Of a DNA stretch of 64,000 nt, positions 17,680-26,112 are shown piece after piece. The notes under the pieces are model-generated. The model made no database searches, was not told the DNA's origin, and worked only from the letters and a program-made list of their open reading frames with translations. The DNA comes from Gammaproteobacteria bacterium (GTDB lineage Bacteria; Pseudomonadota; Gammaproteobacteria; SZUA-229). How positions within the stretch are numbered: position 1 is the first letter of the stretch; every line of letters begins with the position of its first letter. The stretch covers positions 116,546 through 180,545 of the forward strand of contig JADGFA010000001.1 in the NCBI GenBank assembly GCA_016744065.1. Reading direction: 5' to 3'. A program made the translations under genes and the position numbers.

Positions 17680-19377
17680 GTGTCTTTTGATTTAAATGAA
17701 GTAAAAAACGTTCTTGTTGTTGATGATGATCTTACAAATCGTATCGTACTCTGTGCCTTGCTGAAAGAGTCAGGATATGATTTTATAGAAGCAAAGAATG
17801 GCGAAGAAGCGGTGCAGGTGGTTGAAAATAATCATATAGACATTATTTTACTCGATGTAATGATGCCAGTGATGGATGGTTATCAGGCAGCTAAAGCGAT
17901 TAAAAGTCGTCAGTCACGGTTTATTCCTATTATTTTTCTTACAGCGATGACGGATGAGGCTGCATTGGCTAAATGTATTGACTCAGGCGGTGATGATTTT
18001 TTGACCAAGCCGTTCAACCATATTTTGTTAAACTCAAAAATTGATGCAATGTTGAGAATAGCAAGACTGTATAAAAATATTGAAGAAAAGAATGCAGTAA
18101 TAAAAGAAAAAAACTTGCAAGTACAGCAAGAAATGATTTTAACGAAAAAACTGTTTGAAAAGATAGTACGTAATGATCTGCGTGGTGATAGCACGGGTTT
18201 GCAATATTCAATGTCACCCATGTCTATGTTTAATGGCGATTTAATCCTGGCCGAGAGAAATCAGACATCAGGCCTGGATGTGATACTTGGTGATTTTACC
18301 GGGCATGGGCTTTCAGCGGCAATTGGTGCTTTACCCGTTTCAGATGTTTTTCATAGTATGACCCAGAAATGTTTTTCTTTTGTTGATATGTTGACTGAAG
18401 CGAATTCAAAATTAATCGAACTTTTGCCAACCCATATGTTTATGGCTATGGGTTTAATTAGTGTCGATAGAAGTAATAATGTACTCAGTGTTATTAATGC
18501 CGGTTTACCTGATATGTATTTATATCGTAATGGTGAAATTATACATACGTTTAAATCTAAAAATATACCATTGGGAATTAGTAAGTTAACGTCATCTCAG
18601 TTCGAGATTGAAATGCATACACTTGAGTATGGTGATCGTCTAATTGGGGCAACAGATGGCATTATGGAAGCAAATAATCCAGAAGGTGAAATGTATGGTC
18701 TGGATCGGATGTTAAAAATATTTGAAAGCACTGATAAGGGGGAGGACCTGTTTGATTCAATTCTTTCGAGTTGCAGTTATTTTTGTCGGGGTGCTGAACA
18801 GACAGATGATATTACCTTACTTGAGATATGCCATCTGGAAAATATTGAATTTGCATCTGATAAAGAGTTTAGTAATGAACAGAGAGTCGCGTCAGACTGG
18901 GCACTACAGTTTAGTCTGGATATAAAGAGCTTACGCCAGTTCGATGTGTTGCCCTATATTATGCAGGCAGTGAATCAACTACAACCACTGGAAAGTGGCC
19001 GAACCAGTTTGCACACCGTTTTAACTGAGATGTTTGCTAATGCCCTGGATCACGGTATTTTAAAATTAGATTCTTCTATGAAAGATACACCACAAGGGTA
19101 TATGGATTTTTATCAGGAAAAACAGAGGCGTCTGGAATCCATGCAAGATGGAAGTATTCAGATTTCATTAAATCATGAGCTGAATGAAGAAGGAGGAGGG
19201 CGTTTAAGTTTACACCTTATGGACAGTGGTGAAGGTTATGACTTTAAGAACACGAATACAAATAAAAATCAGTATTCAGGTCGAGGATTGAAGTTGGTAT
19301 CTTCACTTTGTACTGAAATGAAAGTGTTGGGCAAGGGAAATGCTGTTGCAGCTTATTATAACTGGAATAAAAAATAA
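17680..19377 (+). CDS. Receiver/PP2C phosphatase/HATPase partner-switching regulator (CrsR/HsbR-like)
   Basis: Three domains are visible in 565 residues. The receiver (about 9-125) has VVDDD, phospho-acceptor Asp59 in LLDVMMPVMDG and the Lys in LTKPFNH. The SpoIIE/RsbU-type PP2C phosphatase (about 165-385) has the metal-binding motifs LGDFTGHGLSAAIG, GATDGIME and QTDDITLL. The C-terminal RsbW-like HATPase kinase (about 410-560) has LTEMFANALDHGIL and GRGLKLV. A receiver therefore controls opposing phosphatase and kinase activities on a STAS antagonist, presumably the gene just upstream. The start is GTG 17680, three bases after that gene. Location at the end of the che run suggests that chemosensory or kinase signals tune a sigma-factor or motility switch. 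Confidence 0.9.
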   Translation: MSFDLNEVKNVLVVDDDLTNRIVLCALLKESGYDFIEAKNGEEAVQVVENNHIDIILLDVMMPVMDGYQAAKAIKSRQSRFIPIIFLTAMTDEAALAKCIDSGGDDFLTKPFNHILLNSKIDAMLRIARLYKNIEEKNAVIKEKNLQVQQEMILTKKLFEKIVRNDLRGDSTGLQYSMSPMSMFNGDLILAERNQTSGLDVILGDFTGHGLSAAIGALPVSDVFHSMTQKCFSFVDMLTEANSKLIELLPTHMFMAMGLISVDRSNNVLSVINAGLPDMYLYRNGEIIHTFKSKNIPLGISKLTSSQFEIEMHTLEYGDRLIGATDGIMEANNPEGEMYGLDRMLKIFESTDKGEDLFDSILSSCSYFCRGAEQTDDITLLEICHLENIEFASDKEFSNEQRVASDWALQFSLDIKSLRQFDVLPYIMQAVNQLQPLESGRTSLHTVLTEMFANALDHGILKLDSSMKDTPQGYMDFYQEKQRRLESMQDGSIQISLNHELNEEGGGRLSLHLMDSGEGYDFKNTNTNKNQYSGRGLKLVSSLCTEMKVLGKGNAVAAYYNWNKK

Positions 19378-19604
19378 TCATTTATTGTGCAGGTTATTAC
19401 TGCAGTAACTGAGAGTCTGATTATTCTATTTTTTAGTTTTTCTTCGGGGTATAAAATTATTTCATGATCATAACTCATTGATAAATATGTTTATATTTTT
19501 ATTGATGTAAAAATAGCTTGCTTTTATGCTAATGCAAACTAAAGTGTCTACCAGGTATATTAATCATTGGCTTATATAGATGCCAGAGCGTCCTGGAGGA
19601 AACC

Positions 19605-22283
19605 ATGTCGACACCGATTCAAGATCAGGCTAATCTTCATAAAGATTTAGATCCATTAGAAACCCATGAATGGCTTGATGCTATAGAAGGGGTACTTAAG
19701 TCTGATGGCGCAGATCGTGCCCATTTTTTATTAGAGCAGATGATTGATAAGTTACGTCGTTCAGGCGCTAACTTACCCCATAAAGCCACCACGGCTTATG
19801 TCAATACGATACCAACTCATTTACAGCCAAATCTGCCGGGTGATAGTAGTCTGGAGCGGCGAATTCGTGCGTTAATTCGCTGGAATGCGGCTGCAATGGT
19901 TGTTAAAGCGAATAGAAAGTCCTCAGAACTGGGGGGGCATATTGCCAGTTTTGCATCTGCAGCTACATTATACGATATTGGTTTTAATCATTTCTGGCAT
20001 GCACCCAGCCATGAGCATGGTGGTGATCTGATTTTCTTTCAGGGGCACTCTGCACCGGGTATGTATTCAAGAGCATACCTGGAAGGGCGTTTAGAGGACG
20101 CTCAATTAGATAATTTTCGCCAGGAAGTTGATGGTAATGGTTTATCGTCTTATCCCCATCCCTGGTTAATGCCTGATTTCTGGCAATTTCCCACCGTATC
20201 AATGGGCTTAGGGCCTATCAGTGCGATTTATCAGGCACGATTCATGAAATATTTGCAGGATCGTAGTCTGGCGGATACGCGTAATCGTAATGTCTGGTGC
20301 TTTATGGGTGATGGTGAAACAGATGAGCCTGAATCATTAGGTGCTATTTCATTAGCGTCACGTGAAAAGCTGGATAATCTGACTTTCGTTATTAACTGTA
20401 ACCTGCAACGCCTTGATGGCCCGGTTCGGGGTAATGGCAAAATTATTCAGGAGCTGGAAGCGGTATTCCGCGGTGCTGGCTGGAAAGTGATTAAAGTATT
20501 ATGGGGAGGCTACTGGGATCCATTACTGGCTAAAGATCACGATGGTCTGTTGCAAAAGCGTATGCTTGAAGCCGTTGATGGTGACTTCATGAATTATAAA
20601 TCCAAAGATGGTGCTTATGTACGTGAGCATTTCTTTGGAAAATACCCTGAATTAAAAGCCATGGTTGCAGATATGTCAGATGATGATATCTGGCGTTTAA
20701 ATCGTGGCGGTCATGATCCTTATAAAGTATTTGCTGCTTATGCAGAAGCTGCTAAGCGCGATGGTGAACCGACTGTTATTCTTGCACATTCGGTTAAAGG
20801 TTATGGCATGGGTTCAGCGGGTGAAGGCCAGATGCGCACTCACTCACAGAAGAAATTAGATGAAGAGGAAATGATTGCCTATAAAAATCGTTTCAATATT
20901 CCCATTACGGATGAGCAGGCAGCGAAAGCAGAATATTACCGGCCGGATGAAAATTCAGCAGAAATTAAATACATGAAGGCACAGCGTGAAAAGCTGGGTG
21001 GGCCAATGCCTGCCCGACAACGTTTAGCCGCACCGTTAGAAGTTCCTGAGCTTTCAGTTTTTGAGCCGATTACTAAAGGTTCGGGTGAGCGTGAAATGTC
21101 GACAACTATGGCATTTGTTCGTTTATTAACATTAATTACCCGTGATAAAAAAATGGGTAAGTATGTTGTGCCCATTGTGCCAGATGAAGCGCGTACGTTT
21201 GGTATGGAAGGCATGTTCCGTCAGTTAGGTATTTATTCTTCAGTTGGTCAGCTGTATACGCCACAGGATAAAGATCAGGTGATGTTTTATAAAGAAGATA
21301 AAACCGGCCAGATTTTAGAAGAAGGCATTAACGAAGCAGGTGCTATGTCATCATGGATAGCAGCGGCTACGTCTTACAGTACCCATCATGTAAATATGGT
21401 TCCATTTTATATTTACTATTCCATGTTTGGTTTTCAGCGTATTGGTGATCTGGCCTGGATGGCAGGTGATATGCAGGCGCGTGGATTCTTACTGGGTGGC
21501 ACTGCGGGTAGAACAACACTGGCGGGTGAAGGTTTGCAGCATCAGGATGGTCATAGCTTCCTGGTCTCTGGCACTATTCCAAACTGTGTTTCTTATGATC
21601 CAACATTCGCATATGAGCTAGCCGTGATTATTCAGGATGGTATGCGTCGCATGTATAAAGAGCAGGAAAATGTTTTTTATTACATCGCTGTGATGAATGA
21701 AAATTATGTTCAGCCTGCAATGCCTAAAGGTGTTGAAGAAGGCATTATTAAAGGTATGTATCTATTACAGGGTGGCGGTAAACGGCGTAAGAAAGTACAG
21801 CTTATGGGTGCGGGTACTATTTTACGTGAAGTGATTGCCGCGGCAGAACTGCTGGATAAAGACTGGTCTATCGATGCGGATATATGGAGTGTTACCAGCT
21901 TCAATGAATTAAAACGAGAAGGTGAAGCGGTTGATCGCTGGAACATGTTACATCCATTAGAAGACAAACGTATCAGTTATGTTGAAAAATGCATGAAAGA
22001 TAAACGAGGTCCTATTGTTGCGGCAACAGATTATGTTAGAACCTATGCTGAGCAAATTCGTAAATGGGTTCCGGCGCAATATGATGTGTTGGGCACAGAT
22101 GGTTTTGGTCGCTCTGATACCCGTGCGCAGTTACGTAAACATTTTGAAGTTAATGCACAATATGTAACCGTAGCAGCACTGATGGCACTGGCAGATGACG
22201 GTCAGTTCCCAGCGGGTAAAGTTCAGGAAGCGATAGAGAAGTACGGTATTAATCCTGAAAAGCCGAATCCTGCTACGGCGTAA
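19605..22283 (+). CDS. aceE: Pyruvate dehydrogenase E1 component (homodimeric type)
   Basis: E1 decarboxylates pyruvate with thiamine diphosphate and reductively acetylates the E2 lipoyl group. The 892-residue length and conserved blocks fit AceE: the thiamine diphosphate motif from MGDGETDEPES through to NLQRLDGPVRGN, the loop HSVKGYGMG, the segment VPDEARTFGMEGMFRQ, and GEGLQHQDGHS. GGAGG sits about 8 bases before the ATG. It begins the PDH gene set, with aceF 175 bases downstream; that gap holds a palindromic repeat. No pdhR-type regulator gene is adjacent. Confidence 0.96.
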   Translation: MSTPIQDQANLHKDLDPLETHEWLDAIEGVLKSDGADRAHFLLEQMIDKLRRSGANLPHKATTAYVNTIPTHLQPNLPGDSSLERRIRALIRWNAAAMVVKANRKSSELGGHIASFASAATLYDIGFNHFWHAPSHEHGGDLIFFQGHSAPGMYSRAYLEGRLEDAQLDNFRQEVDGNGLSSYPHPWLMPDFWQFPTVSMGLGPISAIYQARFMKYLQDRSLADTRNRNVWCFMGDGETDEPESLGAISLASREKLDNLTFVINCNLQRLDGPVRGNGKIIQELEAVFRGAGWKVIKVLWGGYWDPLLAKDHDGLLQKRMLEAVDGDFMNYKSKDGAYVREHFFGKYPELKAMVADMSDDDIWRLNRGGHDPYKVFAAYAEAAKRDGEPTVILAHSVKGYGMGSAGEGQMRTHSQKKLDEEEMIAYKNRFNIPITDEQAAKAEYYRPDENSAEIKYMKAQREKLGGPMPARQRLAAPLEVPELSVFEPITKGSGEREMSTTMAFVRLLTLITRDKKMGKYVVPIVPDEARTFGMEGMFRQLGIYSSVGQLYTPQDKDQVMFYKEDKTGQILEEGINEAGAMSSWIAAATSYSTHHVNMVPFYIYYSMFGFQRIGDLAWMAGDMQARGFLLGGTAGRTTLAGEGLQHQDGHSFLVSGTIPNCVSYDPTFAYELAVIIQDGMRRMYKEQENVFYYIAVMNENYVQPAMPKGVEEGIIKGMYLLQGGGKRRKKVQLMGAGTILREVIAAAELLDKDWSIDADIWSVTSFNELKREGEAVDRWNMLHPLEDKRISYVEKCMKDKRGPIVAATDYVRTYAEQIRKWVPAQYDVLGTDGFGRSDTRAQLRKHFEVNAQYVTVAALMALADDGQFPAGKVQEAIEKYGINPEKPNPATA

Positions 22284-22385
22284 TGATAAAAGAATAAAGA
22301 AACGCAAATGAATGCAGGTAAACACGATTAAAAGCGAATTAATTGGCTTGAGTGTTTTTATGCGATTTAAGTTACGAAAAAATAA

Positions 22386-22429
22386 AGAGTCTCAGGGCGT
22401 TCCTGCGAAGGCAGGAGTCCAGAGACTCT
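22386..22429. repeat. Palindromic repeat in the aceE-aceF gap
   Basis: An outer stem pairs AGAGTCTC (22386-22393) with GAGACTCT (22422-22429), and an inner stem pairs TCCTGC (22401-22406) with GCAGGA (22411-22416) around GAAG. The inner part resembles the CCTGCGAAGGCAGG core of widespread REP-like elements. There is no U-tract, so it is more likely an mRNA-stability or repeat element than a terminator; aceF is probably still read from the aceE transcript. Confidence 0.65.
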
Positions 22430-22458
22430 ATAAAACAGTGAAATAACTGGAGTAAACC

Positions 22459-23760
22459 ATGAGTGAAATGGTCGAAGTAAAAGTTCCTGATATTGGTGAT
22501 ATTGATTCTGTTGAAATCATCGAAGTCCTGGTTTCTATTGGTGATCAAATTGCCGAAGAAGATTCATTAATTACGGTTGAGTCGGATAAGGCCTCAATGG
22601 AAATTCCTAGCAGTCATGCGGGAGTTGTTAAAGAAATTAGAGTTTCTGTTGGTGATTCAATTGCTGAGGGTGGGCTGGTTGCGGTGATTGAGGTTTCTGC
22701 AGAAACCGTTGCTGAAGAGCCAGCGAAAGTAGAAGCGCCCGTACAGCAAACAGAAGTTGTAAAAACAGATGAAAAACCTCAGTTAGCACCTGTTGCGTCA
22801 GCACCTGCAACAAAACCTTCACCTACAGCAAGTATGAGTACAGCTAGCCTTAAAAATGCACATGCATCACCGGCAGTACGAAAATTTGCCCGTGAACTGG
22901 GTGTCGATTTAGTTAAGGTTGCGGGTTCGGGTAGAAATAAGCGTATTGTAAAAGATGATGTGCAAACCTTTGTTAAAAAATTGATGTCATCAGGTGGTGC
23001 TTCGATAAATGGTGCTGCGGCATTAGGTGTAGAGCCTATGCCTGAAATTGATTTTAGCCAGTTTGGTGAAATTGAAGTTCAGGCGCTAAGTAAAATAAAT
23101 AAACTTACGGGTAAATTTTTACACCGCAACTGGGTAACGATTCCACATATTACGCAATTTGATGAGGCCGATATCACGTCATTAGAAGCTTTTCGTAAAC
23201 AGTCAAATTTAGAATATGCGGATCAGGGCGTAAAGTTCACTATGCTGTCTTTTATTATGAAAGCAGTTGCTGTCGGTCTTAAAAAATATCCACGTTTTAA
23301 TTCATCACTTGAACCCAGCGGTGAAAATTTAATTCTGAAAAATTATTTTAATATCGGTGTTGCAGTTGATACACCTGATGGATTAGTTGTACCGGTGGTG
23401 CGTGATGTAGATAAAAAATCACTGGTAGAAATCTCCATAGAGTTACGTGAAATTTCTGGTAAGGCACGTAATAAAAAATTAAAACCATCTGATATGCAGG
23501 GTGGTTGTATATCTATCTCAAGCCTGGGCGGTATTGGTGGTACTAAATTTACACCCATTGTAAATGCACCTGAAGTTGCTATTTTAGGCGTATCAAAAGC
23601 AGAAATGAAACCAGTATGGAATGGTTCTGAGTTTGAAGCAAAATTAATGTGTCCATTATGTTTGTCATATGACCATCGTGTTATTGATGGTGCGGATGGC
23701 GCCAGATTTATAACGTATGTTAGCCACTTATTGGCAGATGCGCGACGTTTACTGTTATAA
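22459..23760 (+). CDS. aceF: Pyruvate dehydrogenase E2, dihydrolipoamide acetyltransferase
   Basis: E2 transfers the acetyl group from its lipoyl arm to coenzyme A and forms the core of the complex. It has one lipoyl domain (about 1-80) with the lipoylated Lys in VESDKASMEIP, an Ala/Pro/Thr-rich flexible linker, a peripheral-subunit-binding domain (about 132-170; SPAVRKFARELGVDL), and the acetyltransferase domain (about 195-433) ending with the catalytic DHRVIDGADGARF. At 433 residues it is shorter than multi-lipoyl E2 proteins such as that of Escherichia coli. The lipoyl domain is very close in sequence to the one fused to E3 downstream. Confidence 0.95.
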   Translation: MSEMVEVKVPDIGDIDSVEIIEVLVSIGDQIAEEDSLITVESDKASMEIPSSHAGVVKEIRVSVGDSIAEGGLVAVIEVSAETVAEEPAKVEAPVQQTEVVKTDEKPQLAPVASAPATKPSPTASMSTASLKNAHASPAVRKFARELGVDLVKVAGSGRNKRIVKDDVQTFVKKLMSSGGASINGAAALGVEPMPEIDFSQFGEIEVQALSKINKLTGKFLHRNWVTIPHITQFDEADITSLEAFRKQSNLEYADQGVKFTMLSFIMKAVAVGLKKYPRFNSSLEPSGENLILKNYFNIGVAVDTPDGLVVPVVRDVDKKSLVEISIELREISGKARNKKLKPSDMQGGCISISSLGGIGGTKFTPIVNAPEVAILGVSKAEMKPVWNGSEFEAKLMCPLCLSYDHRVIDGADGARFITYVSHLLADARRLLL

Positions 23761-23848
23761 CGTAAACCATTGTCAGCCTGTGTCTAGTTATCATGAGCTG
23801 ATAATCAGGTGTACCAGTAAAAATAAAATATTTTCAAAGGCTTAAGTT

Positions 23849-25630
23849 ATGAGCACAATAGAAGTTAATGTACCTGATATTGGTGATTTTGATTCAGTAG
23901 AAATCATCGAAGTTTTAGTTGCAGTAGGCGATAAAATTGCCGAAGAAGATTCACTTATTACCGTTGAGTCTGATAAAGCATCAATGGAAATTCCATCCCC
24001 TGCTGCTGGCACAGTGACTTCAATCAAAGTTTCAGTTGGTGATTCTATTGCTCAGGGTACTTTGATCCTGATGATGGAAACCAGTGGTGAAGCTGCGGCA
24101 TCATCTGAAACACAGCAACAGGAAACACCATCTGCAGCAGTAGAAAAAACTCAAAAATCAGCTGAAGTAGCCGTATCAGCACCTTTGGCAAAAAGTTTTG
24201 CAGGTGATGTGGATGTTCAGGCAGAAGTAGTCGTGCTTGGCTCGGGTCCCGGTGGTTATACCGCAGCATTTCGTGCCGCAGATTTAGGTAAAAAGGTTAT
24301 TCTAATTGAAAAAGATCCATACCTTGGTGGCGTCTGTCTTAATGTCGGCTGCATTCCATCTAAGGCCTTACTGCATGTTGCCGAAGTGGTAAGTGAAGCT
24401 GAAGAATTTTCCCATGAAGATCTGGGTGTTAAATTTAGCAAGCCTAAAATTGATAATGTAAAACTACGTGCTTATAAAAACGGTGTTATTAGTAAATTAA
24501 CAAGTGGCTTAAAATCCATGGCCAAGCAGCGCAAGGTAACCACTGTGCATGGCTTTGGTAAATTCACATCGGCAAATACAATAGAAGTTGAAGCAGCCGA
24601 TGGAACAAAGCAGGTTGTGGGGTTTGAGAATTGTGTGATTGCCGCAGGTTCGTCAGTAACTAAACTACCCTTTATTCCCTGGGAAGATGAGCGTGTATGG
24701 GATTCAACCGATGCACTGGAATTACATAATATCCCTAAGCGTTTATTAGTTGTGGGTGGTGGTATTATTGGTCTGGAAATGGCCACCGTATACTCTGCAC
24801 TGGGTGCTAAAGTGACCGTTGTCGAATTAAGTCCGGGGTTAATACCTGGAGCTGATCGTGATTTGATTCGTCCATTTGAAAAGTCACTTAAAAAGAAATA
24901 TGAAAATATTTATACCAGCACAAAGGTAACTGAGTTAATACCAGGTAAAAAAGGCATAAGCTGTAAATTTGAAGGTGCCAAAGCGCCGGCAGAAGATACA
25001 TTTGACAATGTACTGGTGGCTATTGGTCGCTCACCTAATGGTAAATTAATTGATGCGGATAAAGCAGGCGTAATTGTTAATGAGCAGGGCTTTATTCCGG
25101 TAGATAATCAAATGCGCACTAATGTAAATAATATTTTTGCTATTGGTGATGTTGTCGGCCAGCCAATGCTGGCACACAAAGCCACCCATGAAGCAAAAAT
25201 TGCCGCAGAAGTGATTGATGGTCAAAAACGCTTTTTTGATGTACGTACCATCCCTTCAGTCGCTTATACAGCACCTGAAGTTGCATGGTGTGGGCAGACA
25301 GAAGATGAACTTAAAGCCGCAGGTGTTGAATACATTAAAGGCGCCTTTCCATGGGCTGCCAGTGGTCGCGCTTTATCGGTTGGTGCAACCAATGGGGTTA
25401 CCAAGGTGCTTTATGATAAGAGTACACACCGTATGCTGGGTGCAGGTATTCTGGGTAAAAATGCTGGTGAGTTAATTGCAGAAGCGGCACTGGCAATTGA
25501 AATGGGTGCAGAGATGGATGATGTCGCAATGACAATACATCCGCATCCGACCCTGTCCGAAACATTAAATTTTGCTACCGAAGTGGCAGAAGGCACCTGT
25601 ACAGATATTTATATGCCAAAGAGAAAGTAA
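23849..25630 (+). CDS. lpdA: Dihydrolipoyl dehydrogenase E3 with N-terminal lipoyl domain
   Basis: E3 reoxidises the dihydrolipoyl group of E2 using FAD and NAD+. The 593 residues comprise a lipoyl domain (about 1-78; lipoyl Lys in VESDKASMEIP), a short Ala/Gln/Thr linker, and a full flavoprotein (about 120-590). The flavoprotein has the FAD motif VLGSGPGGYTAAFRAADLG, the redox-active disulfide GGVCLNVGCIPSK, the NAD motif VVGGGIIGLEMATVYSALG and the C-terminal HPHPTLSE with the catalytic His. E3 enzymes with a lipoyl domain of their own are known, for example in Neisseria. It closes the PDH cluster. Confidence 0.95.
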   Translation: MSTIEVNVPDIGDFDSVEIIEVLVAVGDKIAEEDSLITVESDKASMEIPSPAAGTVTSIKVSVGDSIAQGTLILMMETSGEAAASSETQQQETPSAAVEKTQKSAEVAVSAPLAKSFAGDVDVQAEVVVLGSGPGGYTAAFRAADLGKKVILIEKDPYLGGVCLNVGCIPSKALLHVAEVVSEAEEFSHEDLGVKFSKPKIDNVKLRAYKNGVISKLTSGLKSMAKQRKVTTVHGFGKFTSANTIEVEAADGTKQVVGFENCVIAAGSSVTKLPFIPWEDERVWDSTDALELHNIPKRLLVVGGGIIGLEMATVYSALGAKVTVVELSPGLIPGADRDLIRPFEKSLKKKYENIYTSTKVTELIPGKKGISCKFEGAKAPAEDTFDNVLVAIGRSPNGKLIDADKAGVIVNEQGFIPVDNQMRTNVNNIFAIGDVVGQPMLAHKATHEAKIAAEVIDGQKRFFDVRTIPSVAYTAPEVAWCGQTEDELKAAGVEYIKGAFPWAASGRALSVGATNGVTKVLYDKSTHRMLGAGILGKNAGELIAEAALAIEMGAEMDDVAMTIHPHPTLSETLNFATEVAEGTCTDIYMPKRK

Positions 25631-25663
25631 TAATTTAATAGATTATAAATTATCCTGTTAAGG

Positions 25664-25820
25664 CATATCTCCATCGGGGGCCGATCCGGCTTTTTACGGC
25701 TCTGACCTCTGGTGGCAATTCCGATCAGGTTGGCAGAGCGATGAACGACTCTGCACAACTCTCGGTGGTATCAATAAGGGGACGGAGTTTAAAAAGCGAG
25801 CTCCATCCCCGATAGATATG
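25664..25820. repeat. Structured palindromic intergenic element (REP/MITE-like)
   Basis: Nested complementarity fills this stretch. ATATCT and ATCGGGG (25665-25670, 25673-25679) pair with CCCCGAT and AGATAT (25807-25819). GCAGAG (25733-25738) pairs with CTCTGC (25749-25754). GGGGACGGAG (25778-25787) pairs with CTCCATCCCC (25801-25810), with a single C-A mismatch that becomes a G-U pair in a minus-strand RNA. The GGGGACGGAG arm resembles REP palindromes linked to REP-associated tyrosine transposases. It is visibly more GC-rich than its surroundings. No transposase gene is present. A minus-strand structured RNA is the alternative. Confidence 0.55.
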
Positions 25821-25975
25821 TACCTAAGCAGTGTATAGTCTTCGATAGTGTAATGCCCTAACAGGGTGTAAGCCAAAACATTCCCCACACAGTAAAAACA
25901 ATTTCCTCAATTCCCAGCTAGACTCATTGTAATACCATTTTCTAACGAGTCGTATGTAAAGAGTGTCTGTAGATT

Positions 25976-26066
25976 CTGTCATCCTGAGCGAAGCCGAAGG
26001 ACCTGTTGTAATACTCTATATTGTTACTTTGTTACAGCAGATTCTTCACTTCGTTCAGAATGACAG
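25976..26066. repeat. Imperfect inverted repeat, copy A
   Basis: The left arm begins CTGTCATCCTGAGCGAAG at 25976 and the right arm ends CTTCGTTCAGAATGACAG at 26066. The arms match over roughly 30 positions with several mismatches. A related element lies at 33178-33243. The consensus (GTCAT-CTGAACGAAGTGAAG) belongs to a class of dispersed extragenic palindromes common in bacterial genomes. It lies just upstream of the glutamine-synthetase-like gene, so it could affect mRNA ends there. Confidence 0.7.
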
Positions 26067-26112
26067 GCCAGAAAGGTATTCTTTAGTCATGACTCTGTAA
26101 TAACAGGCCGTT

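Noticed and set aside
22386..22429. Terminator splitting aceE from aceF
   Set aside because: The hairpin has no U-tract and resembles a REP-type repeat; aceE and aceF probably remain co-transcribed.
25694..25888. Minus-strand 64-codon frame over the palindromic element
   Set aside because: It runs through the nested repeats, and its sequence reads like translated repeat DNA, not a protein family.
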